Source: Paenisporosarcina cavernae (GTDB lineage Bacteria > Bacillota > Bacilli > Bacillales_A > Planococcaceae). Taken from it: DNA of 64,000 nucleotides. Numbering within the stretch: the first letter of the stretch is position 1; each line of letters starts with the position of its first letter. Below the pieces are notes generated by a model that saw nothing but the letters and a program-made list of their open reading frames with translations, did not search any database and was not told where the DNA came from. Of the stretch, positions 47,893 through 56,683 are shown piece after piece. The DNA is taken from the NCBI RefSeq assembly GCF_003595195.1, contig NZ_CP032418.1, positions 446,501-510,500 of the forward strand, read 5' to 3'. The translations under genes and the position numbers were made by a program.

Positions 47893-48108
47893 ATGAAACA
47901 AGGAATTCATCCAGACTACAAAGAAGCAACAGTAACATGTTCATGTGGTAACTCATTCAAAACTGGTTCTGTAAAAGAAGACATTAAAGTCGAGTTTTGT
48001 AATGAATGTCACCCATTCTACACAGGACGTCAGAAATTCGCATCAGCGGATGGTCGTGTGGATCGCTTCAACAAAAAATACGGTCTTAAAGAAGAAGGAA
48101 GAGAGTAG
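47893..48108 (+). CDS. rpmE: Ribosomal protein L31, zinc-binding form
   Basis: 71 residues from the ATG at 47893 (GAGAGGAGAATTGAG upstream); a longer reading to 47866 is not supported. Starts [20 protein letters not shown]. Cysteines C-x-C and C-x2-C ([16 protein letters not shown]) make it the zinc-containing type. In B. subtilis it is displaced by YtiA under zinc starvation. Confidence 0.95.
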   Translation: MKQGIHPDYKEATVTCSCGNSFKTGSVKEDIKVEFCNECHPFYTGRQKFASADGRVDRFNKKYGLKEEGRE

Positions 48109-48122
48109 TCTCTTTCCTCTGG

Positions 48123-48157
48123 TACCAGTGGGCTTTATGCCTACTGGTATTTTTTTT
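48123..48157 (+). terminator. Terminator of rpmE
   Basis: TACCAGTGGGC (48123-48133) and GCCTACTGGTA (48139-48149, one mismatch), followed by eight T. Confidence 0.9.
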
Positions 48158-48197
48158 GAGGAGAAAAGGTTCTGAGAATTACATATGGGATGATGGT

Positions 48198-48335
48198 TGC
48201 GTAAGATAAGATTGCGTTTCGTAAGATAACTTTGAGATACGTAGAATAACTCTTCGATGTGTAAGATAACTTTGCGATGCGTAAGATAACTCAGCAATAG
48301 GTAGAATTACTTCACGTTGCGTAGAATAACGCTAC
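48198..48335 (+). repeat. Word array G (seven units, about 20-nt period) and following palindrome
   Basis: CGTAAGATAACTTTGAGATA, CGTAGAATAACTCTTCGATG, TGTAAGATAACTTTGCGATG and further copies with a 20-base step. The core CGTAARATAACT is a variant of the array B and I word. Downstream at 48384-48404 is the palindrome GATTTTCGGC-T-GCCGAAAATC, which recurs at 51.2 kb. The gap 48158-48523 has no gene. Confidence 0.88.
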
Positions 48336-48523
48336 AATTTCAAAAAAAGTATCCTCTCAAAAGCACTTCTTCCAATCTAAGAAGATTTTCGGCTGCCGAA
48401 AATCATCCGCTCTAAAATCAAATCTTTCCGAATTTTCCTTCTTGATTTTATTCGCAAAAAAAGAAGAAATCTCGTCCGAAATTCGATATGATAGAACGTA
48501 GAGAGTTGAAAGGAGTGTCGTAC

Positions 48524-49135
48524 GTGTATGTGATGACACAATCGGGCTGGTTAGAAGTCATTTGTGGGAGCATGTTCTCCGGAAAATCAGAAGAGTTAAT
48601 TCGCCGTGTGCGCCGCGCACAATTTGCGAAGCAAAAAATTGCCGTATTTAAACCAAAAATAGATAATCGATATAGCGAAGAAGAAGTGGTTTCTCATAAT
48701 GGAAATAAAGTGATTGCGTACTCGATCTCGCGTTCCAAAGACATTTTTGACTTTGTAACAGACGAGTATGACGTGATTGCAGTTGATGAAGCACAGTTTT
48801 TTGATGAAGAAATTACACAAGTAGTCAAACGTCTTGCAGATCATGGCTACCGAGTGATTGTGGCAGGTCTAGATCAAGACTTCCGAGGAGAACCGTTCGG
48901 ACCAATGCCAACAATGATGGCAATGGCAGAACAAGTCACAAAATTACAAGCAGTGTGCCAAGTTTGTGGCTCACCTGCCAGCAGAACGCAGCGCCTCATT
49001 AACGGCCAACCTGCCGGATACGAAGATCCAATTATTTTAATCGGTGCGACAGAAGCGTACGAGCCAAGATGTCGCCACCACCACGAAGTTCCGTCCGGTG
49101 TCACGCACCAAGCGGCACTTGAAATTGAAAACTAA
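48524..49135 (+). CDS. tdk: Thymidine kinase
   Basis: 203 residues from a GTG at 48524, eight bases after AAAGGAG. This gives [20 protein letters not shown], aligning with the B. subtilis start; a reading to 48488 includes the ribosome site. P-loop [17 protein letters not shown], catalytic segment [12 protein letters not shown], lasso region and zinc cysteines C-x2-C ([11 protein letters not shown]) with a third in EPRCRHH. dT salvage kinase. Confidence 0.95.
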   Translation: MYVMTQSGWLEVICGSMFSGKSEELIRRVRRAQFAKQKIAVFKPKIDNRYSEEEVVSHNGNKVIAYSISRSKDIFDFVTDEYDVIAVDEAQFFDEEITQVVKRLADHGYRVIVAGLDQDFRGEPFGPMPTMMAMAEQVTKLQAVCQVCGSPASRTQRLINGQPAGYEDPIILIGATEAYEPRCRHHHEVPSGVTHQAALEIEN

Positions 49136-49153
49136 AAATGAAAAGGTGATCAC

Positions 49154-50233
49154 ATGTTTGATCGATTACAATCGGTAGAAGACCGATATGACCGTCTAAA
49201 CGAACTTCTGAGCGATCCAGAAATCGTCAACGACACAAATAAATTACGTACACTTTCGAAAGAACAATCGGATTTACAGCCGACTGTCGATGCGTATCGT
49301 GAATATAAATCATTAAAAGAGCAACTTGCAGACGCAAAAGCAATGCTCGATGACAAATTAGACGCAGAAATGCGCGACATGGTCAAAGAAGAAATGAATG
49401 AAATTGAACCGCAAATTGAAGCGATGGAAGAAAAACTTCGTATTCTCTTAATTCCAAAAGATCCAAACGATGACAAAAACGTTATCATGGAAATTCGCGG
49501 AGCAGCTGGCGGAGAAGAAGCAGCGCTATTTGCCGGAAACCTCTTCCGTATGTACAGCCGTTATGCTGACGCGCAAGGCTGGAAAATTGATATCATGGAC
49601 GCATCTCCTACAGGAATTGGCGGATACAAAGAAGTCATTTTCATGATCAATGGAACGGGCGCTTACTCGAAGATGAAATACGAAAACGGTGCACACCGTG
49701 TGCAACGTGTTCCTGAAACAGAATCAGGCGGACGTATCCATACGTCCACTGCAACCGTTGCGTGTCTTCCAGAAGTAGAAGAAGTAGACGTGGAAATTCA
49801 TGACAAAGATATTCGCTTTGACGCTTACGCATCATCTGGTGCCGGCGGACAATCCGTTAATACAACGATGTCAGCCGTTCGTTTAACGCATTTACCTACC
49901 GGAATCGTCGTAACGTGTCAGGACGAAAAATCTCAAATTAAAAACAAAGCGAAAGCGATGACCGTACTTCGTGCGCGTGTAGCGGACAAATTCCGCCAAG
50001 AAGCACAAGCAGAATACGATGCTGTTCGTAAATCCGCAGTAGGAACCGGGGACCGCTCGGAACGAATTCGCACATACAACTATCCACAAAACCGCGTAAC
50101 CGACCACCGCGTCGGCTTGACGATTCAAAAATTGGATCAAATCATGGAAGGCAAACTCGATGAAGTCATCGAAGTGCTCATCATGACCGACCAAGCAGAA
50201 CGACTCGAACGCATGAACGACGAAAATGTCTAA
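49154..50233 (+). CDS. prfA: Peptide chain release factor 1
   Basis: 359 residues. The peptidyl-tRNA hydrolysis motif is GGQ in [19 protein letters not shown]. The anticodon-like PxT region (VPETESGG neighbourhood) and [20 protein letters not shown] are typical of RF1. Reads UAA/UAG. It overlaps prmC by eight bases; PrmC methylates the GGQ glutamine of this protein. Confidence 0.96.
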   Translation: MFDRLQSVEDRYDRLNELLSDPEIVNDTNKLRTLSKEQSDLQPTVDAYREYKSLKEQLADAKAMLDDKLDAEMRDMVKEEMNEIEPQIEAMEEKLRILLIPKDPNDDKNVIMEIRGAAGGEEAALFAGNLFRMYSRYADAQGWKIDIMDASPTGIGGYKEVIFMINGTGAYSKMKYENGAHRVQRVPETESGGRIHTSTATVACLPEVEEVDVEIHDKDIRFDAYASSGAGGQSVNTTMSAVRLTHLPTGIVVTCQDEKSQIKNKAKAMTVLRARVADKFRQEAQAEYDAVRKSAVGTGDRSERIRTYNYPQNRVTDHRVGLTIQKLDQIMEGKLDEVIEVLIMTDQAERLERMNDENV

Positions 50234-51083
50234 AGCAATCTACGAGGCCCTCTCATGGGCTTCTTCTTATTTAACCGAAAAAAACCGCGAACCCCGAGCA
50301 GCGCAGTTACTGTTGCAACACGTCACATCTAAATCACACGCAGCACTTATCGCCGATGCACACGAACAGCTAAAAGCGGATGAATGGGCGCAATTCGAGC
50401 ACTTCATTCACCAACACGGCAAAGGAATCCCCATTCAATATCTCATCGGTGAAGAAGAATTTTACGGTCGTCACTTTACCGTCAACCCGAGCGTCCTCAT
50501 CCCGAGGCCTGAGACCGAAGAACTCATCGAGCTCGTACTTACTCGTGCAACTGCTGTTTTTGGCAATGAAACATCCCTGCGAGTGGCAGACATCGGAACA
50601 GGTTCTGGCATTATCGGCATCACGGTGAAGCTCGAACGACCAAATTGGAACGTTACGGTAACGGATATTGATTCGGATGCGCTCCACGTGGCCCTGGCAA
50701 ACGCTGCGCGGCTTGAAGCAGAAGTAACAGGAAAAATCGGTGACGGAGTGAAAGCTCTACTAGACTCGAGTGGAAAATTGGATATAGTTGTTTCGAATCC
50801 TCCGTATATCGCAGACTCCGAAGCAGCCGACATGTCGGAAGTCGTGCTTGACCATGAACCGCATCTTGCACTATTTGCGGATAATAAAGGATTAGCCATC
50901 TACCAACAACTCTGTCGTGACTTGCCTTCTGTCATGAAATCGCCTGGCATAGTCGCATTTGAAATTGGCTATTTGCAAGGAAAATCCGTCCAACAACTGC
51001 TGCAAAATGCCTTTCCATCAGCAATTGTAGAAGTACACAAAGATATCAACGGGAAAGATCGTATGGTGATTGCGACCGTATAA
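50226..51083 (+). CDS. prmC: Release factor glutamine methyltransferase
   Basis: 285 residues. N-terminal helical domain, SAM site [18 protein letters not shown], catalytic NPPY in [17 protein letters not shown], and [12 protein letters not shown]. It modifies the GGQ motif of release factors. The ATG lies inside the end of prfA, a conserved pairing. Confidence 0.95.
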   Translation: MSKAIYEALSWASSYLTEKNREPRAAQLLLQHVTSKSHAALIADAHEQLKADEWAQFEHFIHQHGKGIPIQYLIGEEEFYGRHFTVNPSVLIPRPETEELIELVLTRATAVFGNETSLRVADIGTGSGIIGITVKLERPNWNVTVTDIDSDALHVALANAARLEAEVTGKIGDGVKALLDSSGKLDIVVSNPPYIADSEAADMSEVVLDHEPHLALFADNKGLAIYQQLCRDLPSVMKSPGIVAFEIGYLQGKSVQQLLQNAFPSAIVEVHKDINGKDRMVIATV

Positions 51084-51119
51084 ATAGTAAAAGGTCCAAA
51101 TCGTATACACGAGTAGAAG

Positions 51120-51424
51120 CAATTCTAGGAGTCGCTGTGAATATCCGCCTAGTGAATGTGCGATTTTTCATGAAATGGTGCGATTCGTTGCGCAGATTTT
51201 CGGTTACCCGAAAATCATCCAAATTAGAGCCCTTCAGTAGATTTTCGGCCTGCCGAAAATCATCAAAACGATAGATCCTCCAATTTGTACTAGGATGAGA
51301 GTGGGAAACAAGTGCTCGCTATGAAAATCCTCCTAGTAGATGTGCGATTTTCTGTAAAATGGTGCGATTCAAGGATTTTATGTGCGATTCGTAGCGAAGA
51401 TTTTCGGGCAACCGAAAATAATTG
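51120..51424 (+). repeat. Word array H: two copies of a roughly 95-115-base unit with palindromes
   Basis: A block running TCGCTGTGAATATCC-CCTAGT-ATGTGCGATTTTT-AAATGGTGCGATTC-GATTTTCGG hairpin (51132-51216) recurs with changes at 51314-51419. A third hairpin (51240-51261) lies between. The words ATGGTGCGATTC and TGTGCGATTC repeat within each block. Palindromes: 51195-51216, 51240-51261, 51400-51419, all of the GATTTTCGG..CCGAAAATC type. The whole 51084-51485 gap has no gene. Confidence 0.82.
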
Positions 51425-51485
51425 AGAAGTTGCTAGAATAAGTGAATCGTTTCTTGGTCATACTGTTTTCCAGGGGGCGATTGAT

Positions 51486-52058
51486 ATGTTACCATCATTA
51501 AAAGTTATTGGTTTAGAAGAGAAAGCGGTTCCGAAGAAGCGGTTTGGGAAGCTTGTTCCGTTTGTTGAGTTGATGATTGGGTTGTTTTTGTTTTATGTGA
51601 TTTTTACGGGGATTCCAGCAGAGGATCCGACTGCGGAGGCGTTTCGTGTTCGAATTATTGCGCATAGTAATTCGCTTGCAGATCAAGCGGAAAAAATGGC
51701 AGTAGAACAAGCGATTCAACCGATCCTTTTAGAAGCCGTCCGCGGCTCGGTTTCGGTGAATGATGTGAAGATAGAAGTCGAAAAAGCGATTCCTGCGATG
51801 AAAGAAGTGGCAATGCAGCTTGTTTCAAAGCCAGTTGCGATTGCAATCAAACAAGAGTTGTTTCCGCCAAAAGTATGGGAAGCGATGTTCACGTCGCAAG
51901 ATTTTTATGAAGCGCTGGTCATTGAAATCGGTGATGCGAGAGGTGACAATTGGTGGTGTAATTTGTTCCCTTCTCTTTGTTATAAAGAAGATACATTGCA
52001 AGAGGAAAAGACGAAGTTTTTTGTGTGGGAATGGTTGAAAGAGAAGTTTGACTGGTAG
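51486..52058 (+). CDS. spoIIR: Stage II sporulation protein R
   Basis: 190 residues. One N-terminal membrane/signal segment (about 23-42), then AEAFRVRIIAHSNSLADQAE and a C-terminal GDARGDNWWCNLFPSLCYKE, both SpoIIR signatures. Made in the forespore and sent across to trigger SpoIIGA processing of pro-sigma-E. Same relative position (after prfA-prmC) as in B. subtilis. GGGGGCGATTGAT precedes the ATG. Confidence 0.93.
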   Translation: MLPSLKVIGLEEKAVPKKRFGKLVPFVELMIGLFLFYVIFTGIPAEDPTAEAFRVRIIAHSNSLADQAEKMAVEQAIQPILLEAVRGSVSVNDVKIEVEKAIPAMKEVAMQLVSKPVAIAIKQELFPPKVWEAMFTSQDFYEALVIEIGDARGDNWWCNLFPSLCYKEDTLQEEKTKFFVWEWLKEKFDW

Positions 52059-52089
52059 TAGATTCAGTAGTTAGTAGGGGTGAAGAACA

Positions 52090-53100
52090 ATGAAGACGGA
52101 AGTGTTAGATGCATCGATAGAAGTTTCTTATGACATTGCGGCAAAATCGCTATTGCAAGACGAACTTGTCGCGTTTCCAACAGAAACCGTGTACGGTTTA
52201 GGTGCGATTGCGACAAGTGAACAAGCGGTAGCGAAAATTTTCGCAGCGAAGGGACGTCCTAGTGACAATCCGTTAATTGTGCACGTGGCTTCCATTTCCC
52301 AAGTGGAGCAATATGTCACGACGATTCCAGATAATGCCCGTAAAGCAATGGAAGCATTTTGGCCAGGTGCATTAACGGTTGTTCTTCCAGCTAAACAAGG
52401 TGTATTTCCTCCAAATGTGACGGCTGGTTTATCTACTGTTGGTTTACGTGTTCCGAATCATCCTGTTGCAAGAAAGCTTCTCGAGAAAGTAGCAGCACCA
52501 ATTGCAGCACCAAGTAGCAATCGTAGTGGGAAGCCAAGCCCGACGTCTGCCGCACATGTCGTACAAGATTTACAAGGAGTTATTCCATACATAGTAGACG
52601 GTGGCGAGACAGCTATTGGTGTCGAGTCCACGGTCGTCGATTTTACCGTCACTCCACCGGCTATTTTACGCCCAGGTGGCGTGACGGAAGAAATGCTTCG
52701 CGAATGTCTCGGGGACGTTGCGAGTGCCCGCCTCGCGCACCAAAGTGATGCTCCGAAAGCGCCGGGGATGAAGTATGCCCATTACGCACCGGATGCACCG
52801 GTTTTTCTCGTGCATGAAGACAGGACGCGGGTCGTTACTGCCCTTCATTCTGCCAAATCGCAAGGACACAAAGTGGCGCTTATTGCTCCTTCTTCGTTCG
52901 CAGATGTGGGTGCGGACGTCTTTATGGATGCTGGGGAGTCGGTGGATTCTTTTGCAGCTCGCGTGTTTTCGTTGTTTCGGGCGTGTAATGCATCAGATGC
53001 GTCGGTCATTTTGGTGACGGTTCCAGAGCGCGCGGGTGTTGGAGAAGCGTTGTTTAATCGAATAGAGAAGGCTGCTGCTGGGAAGTGGTGGGTATCGTAA
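52090..53100 (+). CDS. ywlC: Threonylcarbamoyl-AMP synthase (Sua5/YwlC)
   Basis: 336 residues, so the long Sua5 form. Residues 15-210 are the YrdC domain (LVAFPTETVYGLGAIATSEQ, IFAAKGRPSDNPLIVHV, APSSNRSGKPSPTSAAHV). Residues about 220-336 are the C-terminal Sua5 domain, joined by the conserved APGMKYAHYAPDAPVFLV. It makes the activated carbamate for t6A modification of tRNAs reading ANN codons. Confidence 0.94.
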   Translation: MKTEVLDASIEVSYDIAAKSLLQDELVAFPTETVYGLGAIATSEQAVAKIFAAKGRPSDNPLIVHVASISQVEQYVTTIPDNARKAMEAFWPGALTVVLPAKQGVFPPNVTAGLSTVGLRVPNHPVARKLLEKVAAPIAAPSSNRSGKPSPTSAAHVVQDLQGVIPYIVDGGETAIGVESTVVDFTVTPPAILRPGGVTEEMLRECLGDVASARLAHQSDAPKAPGMKYAHYAPDAPVFLVHEDRTRVVTALHSAKSQGHKVALIAPSSFADVGADVFMDAGESVDSFAARVFSLFRACNASDASVILVTVPERAGVGEALFNRIEKAAAGKWWVS

Positions 53101-53154
53101 TCTCTCGTGTTTTCGCATAGGTTGTTATAATGGCGAATGGCAGGGGAGATTTTT

Positions 53155-53652
53155 TTGATCGGTTGGACGGAGTTTGTTGCGGGTGTTGTGACGGCGATTG
53201 ATGTGTTGGCGGTGTATAGTGTGTACCGAGTGGTGGAGAGACCGGCTGTGTTGGCGCTTTGGACGGGTGCGCTTCATGTGTTGTTTCCGTTAGCGGGTTT
53301 TGTAATTGGGGAAGATATTATTGCTCGGTATTTGGTAGGCGCGGATGCGTTTGCGACGATTTTCTTATTTTTAATGGGGCTACAGATGGTGTTACATCAA
53401 TCAGACCAAGGGGTTCTAAGGATTCCGGCGCCTTTACTTGCGGCGGTGGTTAGTGTGGATACCTTTTCAGTGAGCTTATCTTTTGGTATGCTCGAGTTAC
53501 AGAGAAGTGTTTTTTTAGTCAGTGCAGGCGTTAGTGCGACGGTGTTTGCGTATGCAGCGCTGAAGCGACGATTTGGACGAGGTGCTCGTTTGAATCGTTT
53601 GGCGGGTGTGTGTCTGATGATTATTGCACTGCTCACTTTTGGGAATGATTGA
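53155..53652 (+). CDS. mntP: MntP-family manganese efflux protein (YwlD)
   Basis: About 165 residues with six hydrophobic segments. TTG at 53155 is preferred since AGGGGAG lies just before it; an ATG at 53137 would contain that site within the coding region. The repeated half-signatures TAIDVLAVYSVYR and VSVDTFSVSLSFGM with Asp at the centre match the family; both repeats keep their Asp. Position between ywlC and ywlE as in B. subtilis. Confidence 0.82.
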   Translation: MIGWTEFVAGVVTAIDVLAVYSVYRVVERPAVLALWTGALHVLFPLAGFVIGEDIIARYLVGADAFATIFLFLMGLQMVLHQSDQGVLRIPAPLLAAVVSVDTFSVSLSFGMLELQRSVFLVSAGVSATVFAYAALKRRFGRGARLNRLAGVCLMIIALLTFGND

Positions 53653-53662
53653 GGGGAATGCG

Positions 53663-54112
53663 ATGAACGTTTTTTTCGTTTGTACTGGAAATACGTGCCG
53701 AAGTCCGATGGCGGAGGCGATTTTACGCGCAAAGCAATTACCAGCGGTAGAGGTTCGTTCGGCAGGTTTATTTGCGATGGATGGAGGCGATATTTCCGAT
53801 CATGCACGAGATGTACTGCTTGAGGCTGGTATAGAGGTAGATCATTCGTCATCGCTATTAACACGAGAGGATGTCGAGTGGGCGACGATCATTTTGACGA
53901 TGACAACCGGTCATAAGGCAGGCATTTTGCAGCAACATCCATCTGCAAGAGAGAAGACGTTTACGTTAAAAGAGTACGTTCGGCCATACGGATCACATGA
54001 TATTTCCGATCCATTTGGCGGGGATGTGTATCAATATAAGCAGACGTTTAAAGAATTACAAGTATTGATAGAAGAATTAGAGGCAAAATTAGCAGGAGGA
54101 GACGACATATGA
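53663..54112 (+). CDS. ywlE: Protein-arginine phosphatase YwlE (low-molecular-weight phosphatase)
   Basis: 149 residues from the ATG at 53663. The P-loop VCTGNTCRSPMAEAILR has the Cys and Arg nucleophile site plus the Thr that gives phospho-arginine preference in B. subtilis YwlE. The general-acid Asp lies in DISDPFGGDVYQYKQ. It counteracts the McsB arginine kinase. It overlaps rpiB by four bases. Confidence 0.93.
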   Translation: MNVFFVCTGNTCRSPMAEAILRAKQLPAVEVRSAGLFAMDGGDISDHARDVLLEAGIEVDHSSSLLTREDVEWATIILTMTTGHKAGILQQHPSAREKTFTLKEYVRPYGSHDISDPFGGDVYQYKQTFKELQVLIEELEAKLAGGDDI

Positions 54113-54546
54113 AAATCGCAATTTCATCCGATCACGGTGGCAACAATTTACGTAAAGAAATTATTAGCTTATTAGAAGAACTAGGTCAGTCTTACGAAGA
54201 TTTCGGACCGCAAACGAGCGACTCGGTCGATTACCCAGATTACGCAAAGCCAGTAGCAGATGGTGTTGCGAGCGGCAAGTTTGATCGAGGGATTTTAATT
54301 TGTGGGACAGGAATTGGCATGTCGATTGCGGCGAATAAAGTAAAAGGCATTCGCTGTGCGTTAGTGCATGATGTATTTAGCGCAAAAGCAACTCGCGGTC
54401 ACAATGATTCGAACATTATCGCAATGGGAGAACGTGTCATCGGCGGAGGTTTAGCACGAGAAATCGTCTCCACTTGGCTTGCAGGTGAATTCGAAGGTGG
54501 ACGTCACGAACGTCGTATTGAAAAAATTTCTGCGTTAGAAGAGTAA
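54109..54546 (+). CDS. rpiB: Ribose-5-phosphate isomerase B
   Basis: 145 residues. MKIAISSDHGGNNLRKEIIS, active Cys in FDRGILICGTGIGMSIAANK, and ARGHNDSNIIAMGERVIGGG match the RpiB/LacAB family. Interconverts ribose-5-P and ribulose-5-P. Coupled to ywlE (ATGA); AGGAGGAGACGACAT precedes it. Confidence 0.94.
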   Translation: MKIAISSDHGGNNLRKEIISLLEELGQSYEDFGPQTSDSVDYPDYAKPVADGVASGKFDRGILICGTGIGMSIAANKVKGIRCALVHDVFSAKATRGHNDSNIIAMGERVIGGGLAREIVSTWLAGEFEGGRHERRIEKISALEE

Positions 54547-54575
54547 AAGGAATTGTTTCGTTAGGAGGGTTCGGC

Positions 54576-55115
54576 ATGAATGCTCGCGAGGATTTGGAAA
54601 CCGTACTGCGTGAATTGGAAGAACAAGTGACATATACGCAAGGACAATTATTTGTTGTGGGATGTTCGACATCTGAAGTTTTGGGTAAGCGTATCGGAAC
54701 GGCGGGTGGCATGGAAACAGCGGAAGAATTGTTTCCTGTACTGCAACGTTTTGCCGAGCGCAATGGTGTCTATTTGGCTTTCCAAGGCTGTGAACACATT
54801 AACCGCGCCGTGACTCTTGAGCGGGAAGCAGCGGACATGTATGGGCTAGAGCCTGTCACAGTTATCCCTATCGCGAAAGCAGGTGGTTCAATGTCTGCGT
54901 ATGCTTTTGGGCAAATGAAAAACCCTGTCGTAGTGGAAACGATTCGCGCACACGGCGGCATCGATATTGGACAAACGTTCATCGGGATGCATCTAAAAGA
55001 AGTCGTCATTCCGATTCGAACTTCAATCAAAACGGTAGGTGAAGCCGTCGTTGCAGTAGCGACTACACGACCGAAACTCATTGGAGGCGTACGCGCGTCT
55101 TACACGAGAGAGTGA
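54576..55115 (+). CDS. ywlG: YwlG-family protein (TIGR01440)
   Basis: 179 residues. FVVGCSTSEVLGKRIGTAGG, LAFQGCEHINRAVTLEREAA, and GQTFIGMHLKEVVIPIRTS are typical of the family, of unknown function. It lies between rpiB and glyA as in B. subtilis. TAGGAGGGTTCGGC precedes the ATG. Confidence 0.92.
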   Translation: MNAREDLETVLRELEEQVTYTQGQLFVVGCSTSEVLGKRIGTAGGMETAEELFPVLQRFAERNGVYLAFQGCEHINRAVTLEREAADMYGLEPVTVIPIAKAGGSMSAYAFGQMKNPVVVETIRAHGGIDIGQTFIGMHLKEVVIPIRTSIKTVGEAVVAVATTRPKLIGGVRASYTRE

Positions 55116-55216
55116 GAAGTTAGTTTACGCAAGGCGTAGTTAATTGACGAAACGAGAGAGTTATTTTACGTAACGAGAAGTTAATTGACGCAAGACGAAC
55201 TTATCTTACGAATCGC
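55114..55216 (-). repeat. Word array I (five units, about 20-nt period)
   Basis: On the minus strand: GCGTCAATTAACTTCTCGTT, ACGTAAAATAACTCTCTCGT, TTCGTCAATTAACTACGCC and TGCGTAAACTAACTTCTCAC. This is the same word as arrays B and G in opposite orientation. It fills the gap between ywlG and glyA; the 26-bp motif shared with 9783-9808 follows at 55247-55272. Confidence 0.85.
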
Positions 55217-55342
55217 GTTTAAAATTTCGCTGCTCGACTCTAAATCCGACTCCGCGAAACAACAACCGAATCACTCTAAAAGCAATCCAGTCTCAACGCA
55301 CTACCGACCATCACATTACATAATTAAAGGGGAATTTTTCAC

Positions 55343-56578
55343 ATGGAGAAAATTGCAGCGCAAGATCAACAAGTATATGAAGCAATGTTAGCGGAGAAGA
55401 AGCGTCAACAAGGCAATATCGAGTTAATCGCGTCAGAAAACTTTGTGTCAGAAGCAGTAATGGAGGCGCAAGGGTCTGTGTTAACGAACAAATATGCGGA
55501 GGGGTATCCTGGCAAGCGTTATTACGGCGGCTGTGAGTATGTGGATGTTGTGGAAAATATCGCGCGCGATCGTTTGAAAGAGTTATTTGGTGCGGAGCAT
55601 GCGAATGTGCAGCCTCATTCAGGTTCTCAAGCGAACATGGCGGTGTACAATACCGTTTTACAGCATGGCGACACGGTTCTTGGGATGAATCTTTCTCACG
55701 GTGGTCACTTAACGCACGGTTCTCCGGTTAATTTCTCGGGGATTCAGTACACGTTCGTGGAGTACGGAGTAGATAAAGAAACAGAACGCATCGATTATGA
55801 AGATGTTCGTGCGAAAGCACTTGAGCACAAGCCAAAAATGATAGTTGCTGGGGCGAGTGCATATGCACGAGAAATCGATTTTGCGAAATTCCGTGAAATT
55901 GCAGACGAAGTTGGCGCATATTTGATGGTCGACATGGCACATATCGCTGGACTTGTTGCGACTGGTGCACATCCAAACCCAGTGCCGCACGCACATTTCG
56001 TGACGTCTACAACACATAAAACACTTCGTGGTCCTCGCGGAGGCTTAATTTTAACAACGGAAGAATTCGCGAAGAAAATCGATAAAACCATTTTCCCGGG
56101 AATTCAAGGTGGCCCGTTAATGCACGTCATCGCAGCAAAAGCAGTGGCATTTGGCGAAGCGCTTCAACCTGCATTTAAAGAATACATCGACCAAGTCGTG
56201 AAAAATGCGAAAGTCTTAGCTGACAGCCTGATTGCAGAGGGTATCGACATTGTCTCAGGCGGTACGGACAACCATTTAGTGCTAGTGAACCTACGCTCAT
56301 TAGGCTTGACTGGTAAAGTGGCAGAGCACGTACTAGATGAGGTAGGGATTACGGCGAATAAAAACACCATTCCTTTCGATCAAGAAAGCCCATTTGTAAC
56401 AAGCGGGATCCGACTGGGGACACCAGCGGTCACAAGTCGAGGATTTAAAGAAGAGGAAATGAAAGAAATCGCGTCGATTATGGCTTTGTTATTAAAAAAT
56501 CCAGAAGATGATGCAACGAAAAAAGAAGCGGCAGAACGAGTGAAAGCGTTAACGGATCGTTTCCCATTGTACGAATAA
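55343..56578 (+). CDS. glyA: Serine hydroxymethyltransferase
   Basis: 411 residues. PLP enzyme linking serine, glycine and one-carbon folate pools. [39 protein letters not shown], and the PLP lysine in [19 protein letters not shown] are present. AAAGGGGAATTTTTCAC precedes the ATG. Confidence 0.97.
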   Translation: MEKIAAQDQQVYEAMLAEKKRQQGNIELIASENFVSEAVMEAQGSVLTNKYAEGYPGKRYYGGCEYVDVVENIARDRLKELFGAEHANVQPHSGSQANMAVYNTVLQHGDTVLGMNLSHGGHLTHGSPVNFSGIQYTFVEYGVDKETERIDYEDVRAKALEHKPKMIVAGASAYAREIDFAKFREIADEVGAYLMVDMAHIAGLVATGAHPNPVPHAHFVTSTTHKTLRGPRGGLILTTEEFAKKIDKTIFPGIQGGPLMHVIAAKAVAFGEALQPAFKEYIDQVVKNAKVLADSLIAEGIDIVSGGTDNHLVLVNLRSLGLTGKVAEHVLDEVGITANKNTIPFDQESPFVTSGIRLGTPAVTSRGFKEEEMKEIASIMALLLKNPEDDATKKEAAERVKALTDRFPLYE

Positions 56579-56596
56579 CAAAATAAGTGAAAATTC

Positions 56597-56628
56597 GCTA
56601 TCTTCTAACATTGAAGATAGCTTTTTTT
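56597..56628 (+). terminator. Terminator of glyA
   Basis: GCTATCTTC (56597-56605) and GAAGATAGC (56613-56621), seven-base loop, seven T. Confidence 0.92.
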
Positions 56629-56683
56629 GGGTAATTCTACTAGTATAGTAAGAAAGCAGTTCACTGAAAGAGGTGTCTGACAC

